Shown here piece after piece: positions 53,716 through 63,517 of a stretch of DNA of 64,000 nt (position 1 is the first letter of the stretch; the number at the start of each line of letters is the position of its first letter). The stretch is taken from positions 434,001 through 498,000 of the forward strand of contig NZ_QNUM01000001.1 in NCBI RefSeq assembly GCF_003574655.1. Direction: 5' to 3'. The stretch is from Cohaesibacter haloalkalitolerans. Lineage in GTDB: Bacteria; Pseudomonadota; Alphaproteobacteria; Rhizobiales; Cohaesibacteraceae. The position numbers and the translations under genes are program-made. Below the pieces are notes generated by a model. The model was given only the letters and a program-made list of their open reading frames with translations, made no database searches and was not told where the DNA came from.

Positions 53716-53731
53716 GGACGGGGAGAGAGAA

Positions 53732-54106
53732 ATGAAAACACCTACCAAAATCATCCGTGGCCTTGGTGAAACCCATCACGGCACGGAACATCACTGGATG
53801 ATACGGCTTACGGCGGTGGCTCTGGTTTTCCTCACCATCGGTTTTGTCATTTTCGTAATGGCAGCTGCCGGGTCGGACTATGAGCAGGCCAAGGCACTTG
53901 TCGGTCATCCCGTCATTGCGATCTTCCTGTTGCTGGTTATCGCTGTCTCCGGATATCACGCCTATCTTGGTGCCATCACCATTCCGGAAGACTATTTCCA
54001 GAATCAGCTCTATCGCACGCTGACAAAAATCGTGAACAGCTTCGCGGCGATCGTCGTCTGTGCCGCCCTTTTCTTTGCGGTGCTTAAAGTGGCATTTGGA
54101 GGGTAA
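53732..54106 (+). CDS. sdhD: Succinate dehydrogenase membrane anchor subunit
   Basis: A 124-residue three-helix anchor that completes the quinone and heme site of complex II. The N-terminal KIIRGLGETHHGTEHHWMIR and the HAYLG...IPEDYF stretch occupy the expected places for the family, with the quinone-site Asp-Tyr at EDY. The sequence around it (GAITIPEDYFQNQL) departs from the usual LGMQVVIEDYVH of rhizobia. GGGGAG is seven bases from the ATG. sdhA starts six bases after its stop. Confidence 0.92.
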   Translation: MKTPTKIIRGLGETHHGTEHHWMIRLTAVALVFLTIGFVIFVMAAAGSDYEQAKALVGHPVIAIFLLLVIAVSGYHAYLGAITIPEDYFQNQLYRTLTKIVNSFAAIVVCAALFFAVLKVAFGG

Positions 54107-54112
54107 GATCAG

Positions 54113-55960
54113 ATGGCCAATACATATAATATCAATGGTCGTGCCTATGATGTTCACGACCACTATCATGACGTTGTGGTTCTGGGTGCCGGTGGCGCCG
54201 GGCTGCGCGCAACGCTCGGCATGGCCGAACAGGGTCTGCGCACCGCTTGCGTAACCAAGGTTTTCCCGACCCGTTCGCACACGGTTGCTGCTCAGGGCGG
54301 TATTGCTGCTTCTCTGCAGAACATGGGCCCGGACAGCTGGCAGTGGCATATGTATGACACCGTCAAGGGGTCTGACTGGCTCGGCGATACCGACGCCATG
54401 GAATATCTCTGCCGTGAAGCGCCTGCTGCCGTTTACGAACTGGAACATTATGGTGTGCCGTTCTCCCGTACGGAAGAAGGCAAGATCTATCAGCGTCCGT
54501 TCGGCGGTCACATGCAGAACTACGGCGAAGGCCCGGCTGTGCAGCGTACCTGTGCTGCTGCCGACCGTACCGGCCACGCCATCCTGCATACGCTCTATGG
54601 TCAGTCCATCCGCAACAAGGCTGAATTCTACATTGAATATTTCGGCCTCGATCTGCTGATGAGCGAAGACGGTGTCTGCGAAGGTCTGGTTGCCTGGAAC
54701 CTTGACGACGGTACTGTCCATCGCTTCAACGCAAAGATGGTCGTTCTGGCTACCGGTGGTTATGGTCGCGCCTACTTCTCCGCAACGTCGGCTCATACGA
54801 TTACCGGTGACGGTAACGCCATGATCGCCCGCGCTGGCCTGCCGCTGCAGGACATGGAATTCGTTCAGTTCCACCCGACCGGCATCTACGGCGCCGGCTG
54901 CCTGATCACCGAAGGTGTTCGTGGTGAAGGTGGCTATCTGGTGAACTCCGAAGGCGAACGCTTCATGGAGCGCTATGCTCCGAGCGCCAAGGACCTTGCG
55001 TCCCGCGACGTTGTTTCCCGCTGCATGACCATCGAAATTCGCGAAGGTCGCGGTGTTGGCCCGCTCAAGGACCATATCTACCTGCATCTTGATCACCTTG
55101 ATCCGGCCATGCTGGCAGAACGTCTGCCCGGTATTTCCGAATCGGCCGAGATCTTTGCCGGTGTTGACGTGACCAAGGAACCAATTCCGGTTCTGCCGAC
55201 GGTTCACTACAACATGGGCGGTATTCCGACCAACTATTGGGGTGAAGTTCTGGCTCCGACCAAGGAAGATCCGAATGCTATCGCTCCGGGCCTCATGGCT
55301 GTTGGTGAAGCTGCCTGTGCGTCTGTTCACGGTGCAAACCGTCTTGGCTCCAACTCGCTCATCGACCTTGTGGTCTTTGGCCGCGCCGCTGCCATCAAGG
55401 CCGGCAAGGTTATCGACCGCGAAGCCCCGATGCCGACACCGAACCAGGCTTGCTTTGACAAGATCATGTCCAACTTCGACAAGGTCCGTCATGCAAACGG
55501 TTCCCAGTCCACTGCCCAGCTGCGCCTGAAGATGCAGAAGAGCATGCAGAACAACGCTGCCGTCTTCCGTACTCAGGAAACGCTGGAACAGGGCTGCAAG
55601 GAAATGGCTGCCATCTGGGGTGAACTGGGTGACATGAAGGTGACCGACCGGTCGCTGGTATGGAACTCCGACCTGATGGAATCCCTTGAGCTGCAGAACC
55701 TGATGATCAACGCTCTGCCGACGGTCGTTGGTGCCGAGGCCCGTAAGGAAAGCCGTGGCGCTCACGCTCGCGAAGACTATAAAGATGGTCCTCTGGGTGG
55801 TCGTGATGACGAAAACTGGCGCAAGCATACGCTGGCTTGGGTCGCTGAAGATGGCGGGGTCAAACTCGACTATCGTCCTGTCATTCTCGATCCGCTGACT
55901 CCTCCGGAAGAAGGCGGTATCGATCTGGCGAAGATCGCGCCGAAAGCTCGCGTCTACTAA
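54113..55960 (+). CDS. sdhA: Succinate dehydrogenase flavoprotein subunit
   Basis: A 615-residue FAD subunit that oxidises succinate to fumarate. Seen: GAGGAGLRA at residues 25-33, the flavin-linked His56 in [17 protein letters not shown], the active-site stretch [20 protein letters not shown], the catalytic Arg in [32 protein letters not shown] and the C-terminal RPVILDPL. Length is normal. Strong GGAGGG precedes the start. The membrane anchors lie upstream and sdhB is 102 bases downstream. Confidence 0.98.
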   Translation: MANTYNINGRAYDVHDHYHDVVVLGAGGAGLRATLGMAEQGLRTACVTKVFPTRSHTVAAQGGIAASLQNMGPDSWQWHMYDTVKGSDWLGDTDAMEYLCREAPAAVYELEHYGVPFSRTEEGKIYQRPFGGHMQNYGEGPAVQRTCAAADRTGHAILHTLYGQSIRNKAEFYIEYFGLDLLMSEDGVCEGLVAWNLDDGTVHRFNAKMVVLATGGYGRAYFSATSAHTITGDGNAMIARAGLPLQDMEFVQFHPTGIYGAGCLITEGVRGEGGYLVNSEGERFMERYAPSAKDLASRDVVSRCMTIEIREGRGVGPLKDHIYLHLDHLDPAMLAERLPGISESAEIFAGVDVTKEPIPVLPTVHYNMGGIPTNYWGEVLAPTKEDPNAIAPGLMAVGEAACASVHGANRLGSNSLIDLVVFGRAAAIKAGKVIDREAPMPTPNQACFDKIMSNFDKVRHANGSQSTAQLRLKMQKSMQNNAAVFRTQETLEQGCKEMAAIWGELGDMKVTDRSLVWNSDLMESLELQNLMINALPTVVGAEARKESRGAHAREDYKDGPLGGRDDENWRKHTLAWVAEDGGVKLDYRPVILDPLTPPEEGGIDLAKIAPKARVY

Positions 55961-56062
55961 TGCCCTTCAAGTCGGGCAGCATGACGTTGCCCGGCCTTTT
56001 CGAAATTTATACCCGACGTCGCCGTGATGCGACTAGGGTCGACCCGAATACGGAGCGAAAAG

Positions 56063-56845
56063 ATGGTTGAACTTGCGCTGCCGAAAAATTCACGGATTAA
56101 AGAAGGCAAGACCTGGCCAAAACCTGAAGGTGCGACCAACTTGACCGAATTCCGCGTGTATCGCTGGAATCCTGATGACGGCAAAAACCCACAGATCGAC
56201 ACCTATTATGTTGATCGTGACAATTGTGGCCCAATGGTTCTCGACGGGCTGCTCTACATCAAAGACAATATCGACGCAACGCTGACGCTGCGCCGGTCCT
56301 GCCGTGAAGGCATCTGCGGTTCTTGCGCCATGAATATCGATGGTGCAAACACCCTCGCCTGCACCTTCGGCATGGATCAGTGCAAGTCCAAGACCGTGAA
56401 GGTCTATCCGCTGCCGCACATGAAGGTGGTCAAGGATCTGGTTCCCGACCTCAACAACTTCTATGCCCAGCATGCGTCCATCGAGCCTTATCTGAAAACG
56501 GATACCCCGGCTCCGGATACCGAATGGCTGCAGTCCCATGAAGATCGTCAGAAGCTTGACGGCCTTTATGAGTGCATCCTTTGCGCCTGCTGCTCGACCT
56601 CCTGCCCATCCTACTGGTGGAACGGCGATCGTTACATCGGCCCATCGGCCCTGCTGCAGGCTTACCGCTGGATCATCGACAGCCGCGACGAATATACCGG
56701 CGAACGTCTTTCCCAGCTCGATCATGCCTTCGGTGCCTATCGTTGTCACACGATCATGAACTGCACCAAGGTTTGCCCGAAAGGCCTGAACCCGGCCAAG
56801 GCAATTGCCGAAATCAAACGCATGCTACTTGAGCGCGCCGTTTAG
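56063..56845 (+). CDS. sdhB: Succinate dehydrogenase iron-sulfur subunit
   Basis: A 260-residue subunit with three Fe-S clusters that carries electrons from FAD to quinone. Seen: the [2Fe-2S] motif [16 protein letters not shown] with LACTF at about residues 80-105, and the [4Fe-4S]/[3Fe-4S] motifs [16 protein letters not shown] and [22 protein letters not shown] 56063 has CGGAG upstream; the frame begins 13 codons earlier without family content. A 14-bp-stem terminator closes the operon. Confidence 0.97.
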   Translation: MVELALPKNSRIKEGKTWPKPEGATNLTEFRVYRWNPDDGKNPQIDTYYVDRDNCGPMVLDGLLYIKDNIDATLTLRRSCREGICGSCAMNIDGANTLACTFGMDQCKSKTVKVYPLPHMKVVKDLVPDLNNFYAQHASIEPYLKTDTPAPDTEWLQSHEDRQKLDGLYECILCACCSTSCPSYWWNGDRYIGPSALLQAYRWIIDSRDEYTGERLSQLDHAFGAYRCHTIMNCTKVCPKGLNPAKAIAEIKRMLLERAV

Positions 56846-56894
56846 GATTTCTGCGCCCAGGTGTGCACGGGTGGTTCGCCACCCACTCAGTTTT

Positions 56895-56926
56895 AAAAGC
56901 CGCCTTCCTTTTGGAGGGCGGCTTTT
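56895..56926 (+). terminator. Terminator of sdhCDAB
   Basis: AAAAGCCGCCTTCC pairs with GGAGGGCGGCTTTT (one G-U pair) around a TTTT loop; 49 bases past the sdhB stop. Confidence 0.92.
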
Positions 56927-57270
56927 GTCGTTTGCAATAGGCTGTTTGCGTCGAAACAAGGGCGGTTTGATATCCAGGGGCGAGGGGGGCGATGCGGAAT
57001 GAACTAGACCACGCTGTCCATATGTGGATGACTCCGAATGTGGCAGGAATGGGCGACGTTCTGTGGAAGTCTCTGAATTCATGGTGAAATTTGTCTTCTT
57101 GAAAGAGCCGATGGGGCAAACCAGATAGGGGGAGTGCTGCTGACTGTGCTGTTCTGTTGAACATCGGGCCAATCAGACGTTCGCGGATCGCGAATTTTCC
57201 TGTTTGTCATGGAGTTGTCGGAAAGTTGGTTTAGTTGGCTGCCTGACTGTCCGCATAACGGGAGGCTCTC
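56927..57270. other. Gene-free interval
   Basis: This 344-base interval shows no coding character; minus-strand open frames here have no SD or family support. It probably carries the promoter of the phosphatase-like gene. Confidence 0.6.
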
Positions 57271-57723
57271 ATGCTGCAGACAAATATTCTGTTTCTCGAC
57301 AAGACAAACAATGATCGAAGCATATTGGCAGAAGCCTATTTCAATCGGGGGCTGAACAATGCCGTTCGAGCGTTCAGTGCCGGATTTGATCCATCCGAGC
57401 GGCTTGACCGCCACGTCTTTGATGTGCTGAGAGAAAACGGAATTGTACCGGATGACTATATCCCAAAGCCCGTTGACATCTTTCTGCAGGCCTATTCTCC
57501 GCGGATCGATCTGGTGGTGCTGTTCGAGCCGATGAGCCAGCGCTACAAACTGCCGATTTTTCCGGACAACCCTCCCGTGACAGGTCTGAGTGTGCTTGGT
57601 AGTCTGGATCGGGAAGAGGCCAGTAGCCGCAAACAGGCGGTGAGGGCCTGTTATGCAGACCTGCGGCTCGTCATTGATCGGGCCGTGGCTACCGGATTGC
57701 TGCCGGGATCGCTCGCAGCATGA
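57271..57723 (+). CDS. LMW-phosphatase/ArsC-like protein lacking the catalytic Cys
   Basis: A 150-residue protein with the layout of low-molecular-weight tyrosine phosphatase and thioredoxin-type arsenate reductase: first strand NILFL, P-loop, then ILAEAYFNR helix and FSAGFDPS strand, followed by FDVLRENGIVPDDYIPKPVD as in ArsC. The P-loop should be C-x5-R-S; here it reads D10-KTNND-R16-S17, with Asp where the nucleophile belongs, and the usual later Asp is also not evident. It is therefore probably not a phosphatase or arsenate reductase but a binding or regulatory homologue. The SD GGGAGG is five bases from the ATG. It stands alone between sdhB and fba. Confidence 0.65.
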   Translation: MLQTNILFLDKTNNDRSILAEAYFNRGLNNAVRAFSAGFDPSERLDRHVFDVLRENGIVPDDYIPKPVDIFLQAYSPRIDLVVLFEPMSQRYKLPIFPDNPPVTGLSVLGSLDREEASSRKQAVRACYADLRLVIDRAVATGLLPGSLAA

Positions 57724-57857
57724 CAGGATAAGGTGCGGAAAACGGCCAGATTGGGCTTTGAGATATGCGCATGGTGCGTGTCAGCCTAAGCGAAAACACA
57801 GAGATTGGTCGTCAGGGATGGCCCGGTGCAAGGCCGGGTTCCGCCCCGCCAGTAATC

Positions 57858-57899
57858 GTTGAAGTGATTCAACATGTTGTGCTAATAACGGAATAGCAC
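57858..57899. promoter_or_regulatory. Two inverted repeats upstream of fba
   Basis: GTTGAA-GTGA-TTCAAC (57858-57873) is followed by GTGCT-N11-AGCAC (57879-57899). Both lie 115-157 bases before the aldolase start. A GC-rich hairpin (57822-57838) precedes them. Binding factors are unknown. Confidence 0.4.
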
Positions 57900-58014
57900 T
57901 AATCGATAGTACCTATGGAACGCCATTCTTTGCTATTTTCTGGACGTTGGAGAAGGAATGTTTTATTTGACTATCGAGAATTAATTTAGTCTCGAAACTA
58001 TAAGGGAGATCAGC

Positions 58015-59097
58015 GTGAGCGGATTCAAATTGCGCCCCGGCGTCGTCACCGGTGAAGAATATTTGCAGCTTCTGGAAGCCTGCAAAGAAGGTGGATATGC
58101 CCTGCCAGCCGTCAATGTTACCGGCACCAATAGTCTCAACGCAGTGATGGAAGCTGCTGCCAAAGCGAAATCCGATATCATTATCCAGATGTCCAACGGC
58201 GGTGCCCAGTTCTTTGCTGGTCAAGGTGCTCCCGATGCCATGCGCGCCCGCGTGCTCGGCTCTGTTTCCATCGCCCAGCATGTTCATCTGCTGGCTGAAG
58301 AATATGGCATCTGCGCTGTTCTTCATACCGACCACTGCAGCAAGAAACTGCTGCCATGGGTCGATGGCCTGCTTGACGAAGGTGAAAAATACTTCAAGGC
58401 AAATGGCAAGCCGCTCTATACCTCCCACATGATCGACCTGTCTGAAGAGACCCTCGAAGAGAACGTTGCCATCAGCGCCAAATATCTGGAACGCATGGCT
58501 CCGATGGGCATGAGCCTTGAAATCGAGCTGGGCGTGACCGGTGGTGAAGAAGACGGTATCGGCAAAGAGCTGGAAGAAGGCGATGCAGCCGATCCGCGCC
58601 TCTACACCCAGCCTGAAGACGTGCTCTATGCCTATGACATTCTTTCCAAGATCGGCCACTTCACCGTTGCCGCTTCCTTCGGTAACGTGCATGGCGTTTA
58701 TGCTCCTGGCAACGTCAAGCTGCGTCCGGAAATCCTGAAGCTTTCCCAGGCACTGATTGCCAAGGAACGTGGTCTTGGCGAAAAGCCATTGAGCCTTGTG
58801 TTCCACGGTGGTTCGGGCTCTCCGAAACAGCAGATCGCAGAAGCCGTGTCCTATGGCGTGTTCAAGATGAATATCGACACCGACATCCAGTTCGCTTTTG
58901 CTGAAGCCGTTGCTGCCAACATGGATCTCAACCCGGTTGCCTTCAAGCACCAGGTTGATCCGGAAAATGGCACGCCGTACAAGAAATTCTACGATCCGCG
59001 CAAATGGCTCCGTGCCGGCGAACAGGGCATGATTGCCCGCCTTGAAGAAGCCATGAAGGACCTTGGCTCTTCCGGTCGTACGGTTGTTTCTGCCTGA
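58015..59097 (+). CDS. fbaA: Class II fructose-bisphosphate aldolase, FbaA type
   Basis: A 360-residue zinc aldolase that splits fructose 1,6-bisphosphate. It matches the class IIA (E. coli FbaA/yeast) group: ALPAVNVTGTNSLNAVMEAA, the zinc/catalytic LHTDHCSKKLLPWVDG, EIELGVTGGEEDG, ASFGNVHGVY, VFHGGSGSPKQQI and KMNIDTDIQFA. Many Hyphomicrobiales instead use class I or class IIB enzymes, so this type is worth noting. The start is GTG 58015 with GGGAG six bases upstream. A terminator follows, so it is monocistronic. Confidence 0.96.
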   Translation: MSGFKLRPGVVTGEEYLQLLEACKEGGYALPAVNVTGTNSLNAVMEAAAKAKSDIIIQMSNGGAQFFAGQGAPDAMRARVLGSVSIAQHVHLLAEEYGICAVLHTDHCSKKLLPWVDGLLDEGEKYFKANGKPLYTSHMIDLSEETLEENVAISAKYLERMAPMGMSLEIELGVTGGEEDGIGKELEEGDAADPRLYTQPEDVLYAYDILSKIGHFTVAASFGNVHGVYAPGNVKLRPEILKLSQALIAKERGLGEKPLSLVFHGGSGSPKQQIAEAVSYGVFKMNIDTDIQFAFAEAVAANMDLNPVAFKHQVDPENGTPYKKFYDPRKWLRAGEQGMIARLEEAMKDLGSSGRTVVSA

Positions 59098-59127
59098 TAG
59101 GCTTTGCTGTCTGGCGTAATCATTGCT

Positions 59128-59161
59128 GGCTTTCCGGGTTTGCGTCCGGGAAGCCTTTTTT
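59128..59161 (+). terminator. Terminator of fbaA
   Basis: GGCTT and CCGG pair with CCGG and AAGCC across a small mismatch, followed by six T; 31 bases past the stop. Confidence 0.8.
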
Positions 59162-59389
59162 GTGTCTGGCGCTGGCTTTGTTAGCGGCTCCAAACGGCGT
59201 TTGATGGTAAAACCTAGTAAGAACACGGAATTTGGTAAAAAGGTTTTGTCTTTGCCACATTTCCCTGTTAACCGTGGATGTGCGTTTGGGATTGTACGGG
59301 ACAAAATTTCTGGTTGTCTTGTCCGTTTTGGGGCGGCTTATCTGCCTGCTTCAAAGCCTGTTCCCGAGGGCTTGTGTTCTGGCTGATGG

Positions 59390-60058
59390 ATGAAACTGAT
59401 TGTGAAAAAAGTCAAAGATATCATGATCATGTCGGTCTGCTCCCTGATGCTTGGGGGCTGTGCCGTGTCGGGTGCGGGGCTTGGTAGCTCAAGCGCCCAG
59501 AGGCAGCCGGGGCCTGCAGAATCAGCCCTTCCTCCCGTGCCTCAGATCGAGCCAGGCAATGATCTTGCCCTTGCTTCCGCTTCGGACAAATTTTCCAAGT
59601 CCGACCAGCAGACGCTTGTCGCGGGTGATCAGGCCCGGTCATTCGACGCGGTGGATGCCGAGTTTCGTCAGGCCTATGCGGAAGCCACCAAGCGTTCCGT
59701 TTCTCTCGGCACCGAGCATGTCAGCCTGAAGCCCTATGTCGGGCGCTGGCAGTTGCAGGCAAAGGGTTCGCGCGGCGGAGCCGATGGGGTTGCCCGGCCG
59801 GTTGGGTTCATTTCCGGGTTTGCTGCTGCCTGTGAAGTGGTTCTGGAAGACCAGCCCGGCGGCTATGGCTACAGGGCAACCGGCACGTCGGCCTGTCCGA
59901 CCAGCCTGTTCATGCTTGACAGCTGGGTTGCCTTTGATGATCGTATCGTGCTCCGGGATCACATGGGCGATGATATCGTCAAATTGCGGTCTGATGGCCG
60001 CGGCGTCTGGGCCGGTGTGAATAAAGAGGGTGATACCCTCGTTCTCAAAAAATCTTGA
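59390..60058 (+). CDS. Lipoprotein with Inh/AprI-like domain
   Basis: A 222-residue lipoprotein: lipobox LMLGGC with Cys24, then a Pro/Ser/Gln-rich linker (residues 25-105), then a C-terminal beta-barrel of the metalloprotease-inhibitor (Inh) type, recognised by VGRWQLQ, a Cys pair (CEVVLEDQPGGYGYRATGTS then CP), and the closing RSDGRGVWAG. It resembles the next gene's product in plan. Family members inhibit proteases or, in Brucella Omp19, protect antigens from host proteases. The start ATG 59390 has no strong SD; another in-frame ATG at 59423 would give a shorter signal peptide. Confidence 0.75.
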   Translation: MKLIVKKVKDIMIMSVCSLMLGGCAVSGAGLGSSSAQRQPGPAESALPPVPQIEPGNDLALASASDKFSKSDQQTLVAGDQARSFDAVDAEFRQAYAEATKRSVSLGTEHVSLKPYVGRWQLQAKGSRGGADGVARPVGFISGFAAACEVVLEDQPGGYGYRATGTSACPTSLFMLDSWVAFDDRIVLRDHMGDDIVKLRSDGRGVWAGVNKEGDTLVLKKS

Positions 60059-60155
60059 TTTGAAAGACTTTGGTCTTTAAGCTTGTTTCAAAACGCTCTT
60101 GAAAAGTTCCCAATATGAATCAACACTCACATTTGTGTGACGTAAGGAGAGTGGT

Positions 60156-60746
60156 ATGATTCGCTATTCCGCGCTTTTGTGTGCCGGTTTGTTGCTCACA
60201 GCTTGTTCGTCCGCTGGCTTTGACCGGTTCGGGGGCGGTGATGCTGCCCCGTTGAATCCGGCGCCCACGTCACCGGTAGAGAGCCAGCAACTTGGCTCCC
60301 TGATCCCGAACGACCAGTATCCAAACCAGTCCTATTCCACGGCCCCTCAGGCCGGGCAGCCCATCAACAATGCGATGGGGGCAGAGGCTGAGCTGGCGCC
60401 GCCGGTGCAGAATGACATTGCTTCCCTCAATCAGTCTGTTCCCTCTTCCGCCCGCGAATTGAAGCGCACGGATCTGCTGGGAGCATGGACGCTGACCTCC
60501 GGGGCCGAGCAATGCCAGTTGACGGTCAACCTGACCAACTGGACGGGTGGCTATCGCGCTTCCACGCGGGGCTGTAACAGCTCCGATCTGCAGCGCATCA
60601 ACGCCTGGCGTCTGGATGGCAAGAAGCTCGTCGTCTTCATTGCCGAGGATGGGACGACAATCCTGTCGCGCTTCTATTCGAACGGCACCGGGCGTTTCTC
60701 CGGTCAGTCGACGATGGATGGTCGCACGCTGTCCTTCTTCCGTTGA
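60156..60746 (+). CDS. omp19: Omp19-like outer-membrane lipoprotein (protease inhibitor family)
   Basis: A 196-residue lipoprotein with lipobox LLLTAC (Cys17), a disordered Pro/Gln/Asn-rich segment and an Inh-type C-terminal barrel (residues about 100-196). The barrel matches Brucella Omp19 in pattern: LLGAWTLTSGAEQCQL, a Cys near TRGC, INAWRLDGKKLVVF, and the ending SNGTGRFSGQSTMDG. Brucella Omp19 inhibits gut and lysosomal proteases; the role here is inferred. It lies between the first Inh-like lipoprotein and zapE-mdh-sucC, as in related Hyphomicrobiales. AAGGAG precedes the ATG. Confidence 0.85.
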   Translation: MIRYSALLCAGLLLTACSSAGFDRFGGGDAAPLNPAPTSPVESQQLGSLIPNDQYPNQSYSTAPQAGQPINNAMGAEAELAPPVQNDIASLNQSVPSSARELKRTDLLGAWTLTSGAEQCQLTVNLTNWTGGYRASTRGCNSSDLQRINAWRLDGKKLVVFIAEDGTTILSRFYSNGTGRFSGQSTMDGRTLSFFR

Positions 60747-60996
60747 TCACCGTTTGGCGGCGCAATACCGGATCTCCACCGATCGCTTGTCCGCGCGCGG
60801 TGGAGCGGTTCATTGCGTCCGAGGGTCTGATTCGTCTTAGGAATCATTTCCTTGCGCTGATATTTCCCCTAAAGCAGGACCATTCCCGCCGCCACTCTTA
60901 CGCGCGGTGGATCGGGTTAGCTGTCGGTTTCATGGTGTGTGGGTGTGCCACCGTGGGGTTGGCCGATTTGATGTCACGAGCATATGAGGCACATTT

Positions 60997-62142
60997 TTGA
61001 CTGGAGATCTGGGCGACATATCGGTTTCCGATTTTTACGACAGCAAGGTGCGCCACGGCGAAATCGAGGCAGATGCAGACCAGCGGGCGCTGGCTGTCCG
61101 CTTCGACCGTCTGCTGGAACAGGTGAGCGAAAAGCGCCTGTCTCGCAAGACCTCTTCTCTTGGCTGGCTGTTTGCCAAGCGCCAGCCTGCCGAGCCTGTC
61201 AGAGGCCTCTATATCTGGGGCGAGGTTGGTCGTGGCAAGACCATGATCATGGACCTGTTTTTCGAGATCGTGCCGGTCAGACGCAAGCAGCGGTTCCATT
61301 TTCACGAATTCATGCGCGACATGCATGCTCGCATCAAGCAGGCGCGGGCCGATATCGCCAGCGGCAAAATCAAGGGCGATGATCCGATCAAGCCGGTGGC
61401 CGAGGACCTGTGCAGGGAAGTGCGGCTGTTATGCTTTGATGAGTTCAGCGTCACAGACATTGCTGATGCCATGCTGCTGGGGCGGCTGTTCTCGCGGCTG
61501 TTTGCCGATGGTGTGGTGGTGGTGGCCACGTCGAATGTCGAGCCGAACCTGCTCTACAAGGATGGCCTCAACCGCCAGCTGTTTGTGCCTTTTATCGGGC
61601 TTTTGCAGCAGCATTGCGAAGTGGTCCGTCTGTCGTCCCGAACGGATTTCCGCATGGAAAAGCTTGGCGGGCAGCCTGTCTACCTCTATCCCGACGGATT
61701 GGAGACGCGGCAGCGGTTTCAGGCGATGTGGGAAACGGTGATCGAGGGGCCATGCGCCCCCAGTGATGCAGTTGAAGTGCAGGGCCGCAGCATTCACGTG
61801 CCTCAGGCCTATCATGGCATGGCCCGGTTTTCCTTTGCGGATCTGTGCGCCAAACCGCTGGGTGCGTCCGACTATCTGCGCCTCTGTGAGCTCTATCATA
61901 CGGTGTTTATCGAGGGGATTCCGCGCTTCGAACGCTCCATGCGCAACGAGGCCAAGCGCTTCATCATCCTGATTGACACCTTCTATGACAATCATCTCAG
62001 GATCATTGCTCTGGCTGAGGCATCGCAGTTCGAATTGGGGGGGCTTCTCAATGGAACGGAAGCCTTTGAATTCGACAGAACTGCGTCCCGTCTTACGGAA
62101 ATGCAGTCGGATGAGTATCTCGATAAGTGCTTGAGCTTATAA
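60997..62142 (+). CDS. zapE: Cell division ATPase ZapE (AFG1 family)
   Basis: A 381-residue AAA-type P-loop ATPase that acts on the Z-ring in E. coli and resembles mitochondrial Afg1. Seen: Walker A GEVGRGKT at residues 75-82, RFHFHEFMRDMHARI, Walker B LLCFDEFSVTDIADAMLLGR and the sensor ATSNVEPNLLYKDGLNR. The start used is TTG 60997, with GAGG about ten bases upstream; no in-frame ATG gives the family N-terminus. It lies between omp19 and mdh, as in many Hyphomicrobiales. Confidence 0.92.
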   Translation: MTGDLGDISVSDFYDSKVRHGEIEADADQRALAVRFDRLLEQVSEKRLSRKTSSLGWLFAKRQPAEPVRGLYIWGEVGRGKTMIMDLFFEIVPVRRKQRFHFHEFMRDMHARIKQARADIASGKIKGDDPIKPVAEDLCREVRLLCFDEFSVTDIADAMLLGRLFSRLFADGVVVVATSNVEPNLLYKDGLNRQLFVPFIGLLQQHCEVVRLSSRTDFRMEKLGGQPVYLYPDGLETRQRFQAMWETVIEGPCAPSDAVEVQGRSIHVPQAYHGMARFSFADLCAKPLGASDYLRLCELYHTVFIEGIPRFERSMRNEAKRFIILIDTFYDNHLRIIALAEASQFELGGLLNGTEAFEFDRTASRLTEMQSDEYLDKCLSL

Positions 62143-62144
62143 TT

Positions 62145-62160
62145 ACCTTAACGTAAAGGT
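62145..62160. promoter_or_regulatory. Palindrome upstream of mdh, distal copy
   Basis: ACCTT-AACGTA-AAGGT is an inverted repeat three bases past the zapE stop and 131 bases before mdh. Its core resembles the proximal copy (62269-62281) and the sdhC palindrome. Confidence 0.5.
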
Positions 62161-62268
62161 TAAGTTCGCCAAAAGTCTCGGGTTTTTTATGCATTTAAAA
62201 CTATCTGCGACTTGAAAGCGCACCGGATTCGCGGTACTCACAGCCATCCATTCCCAGTTCTGGGAGAA

Positions 62269-63254
<986 letters not shown>

Positions 63255-63322
63255 GGCTGATTGGCGATTGAGATCCCCCCTCTTGAGACGGCTTGATCAA
63301 TCGAGAGGGCATGATACCGGAT

Positions 63323-63354
63323 ATTCCTGAGCTCCTGGCTTACGGCTCAGGAAT
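63323..63354 (+). other. Hairpin between mdh and sucC
   Basis: ATTCCTGAGC pairs exactly with GCTCAGGAAT around a 12-base loop. It lies 68 bases past mdh. There is no T-run, so it may be an mRNA-processing or stability element between the two genes rather than a terminator. Confidence 0.6.
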
Positions 63355-63517
63355 TTCTCCGGCCTAAATTATTGTATCACTTCCCTGCAGGACAAGGCCC
63401 ATGGGGATGGTCCGCGTGACGCAAGGAAGTGGTGCATTAAGACCATAAGCAAAGACCAGTCTGGTGGCGCTTGCTCACGGTGTTCATCAGGCCGATCCAA
63501 AGATTAGGGGAGATCCC

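Noticed and set aside
56814-57172. Two overlapping minus-strand frames of about 115 codons
   Set aside because: They cross the sdhB terminator, have no SD or family content and use codons unlike the neighbours.
57760-57860. Riboswitch (cobalamin-like) upstream of fbaA
   Set aside because: The hairpin-rich stretch lacks the conserved cobalamin-box core, and the downstream gene is not a B12 gene.
60743-61000. 85-residue frame between omp19 and zapE
   Set aside because: It begins with TTG overlapping the omp19 stop, has no SD and no family; only its last 35 residues look membrane-like. It would overlap the zapE start by four bases, so it is not excluded completely.
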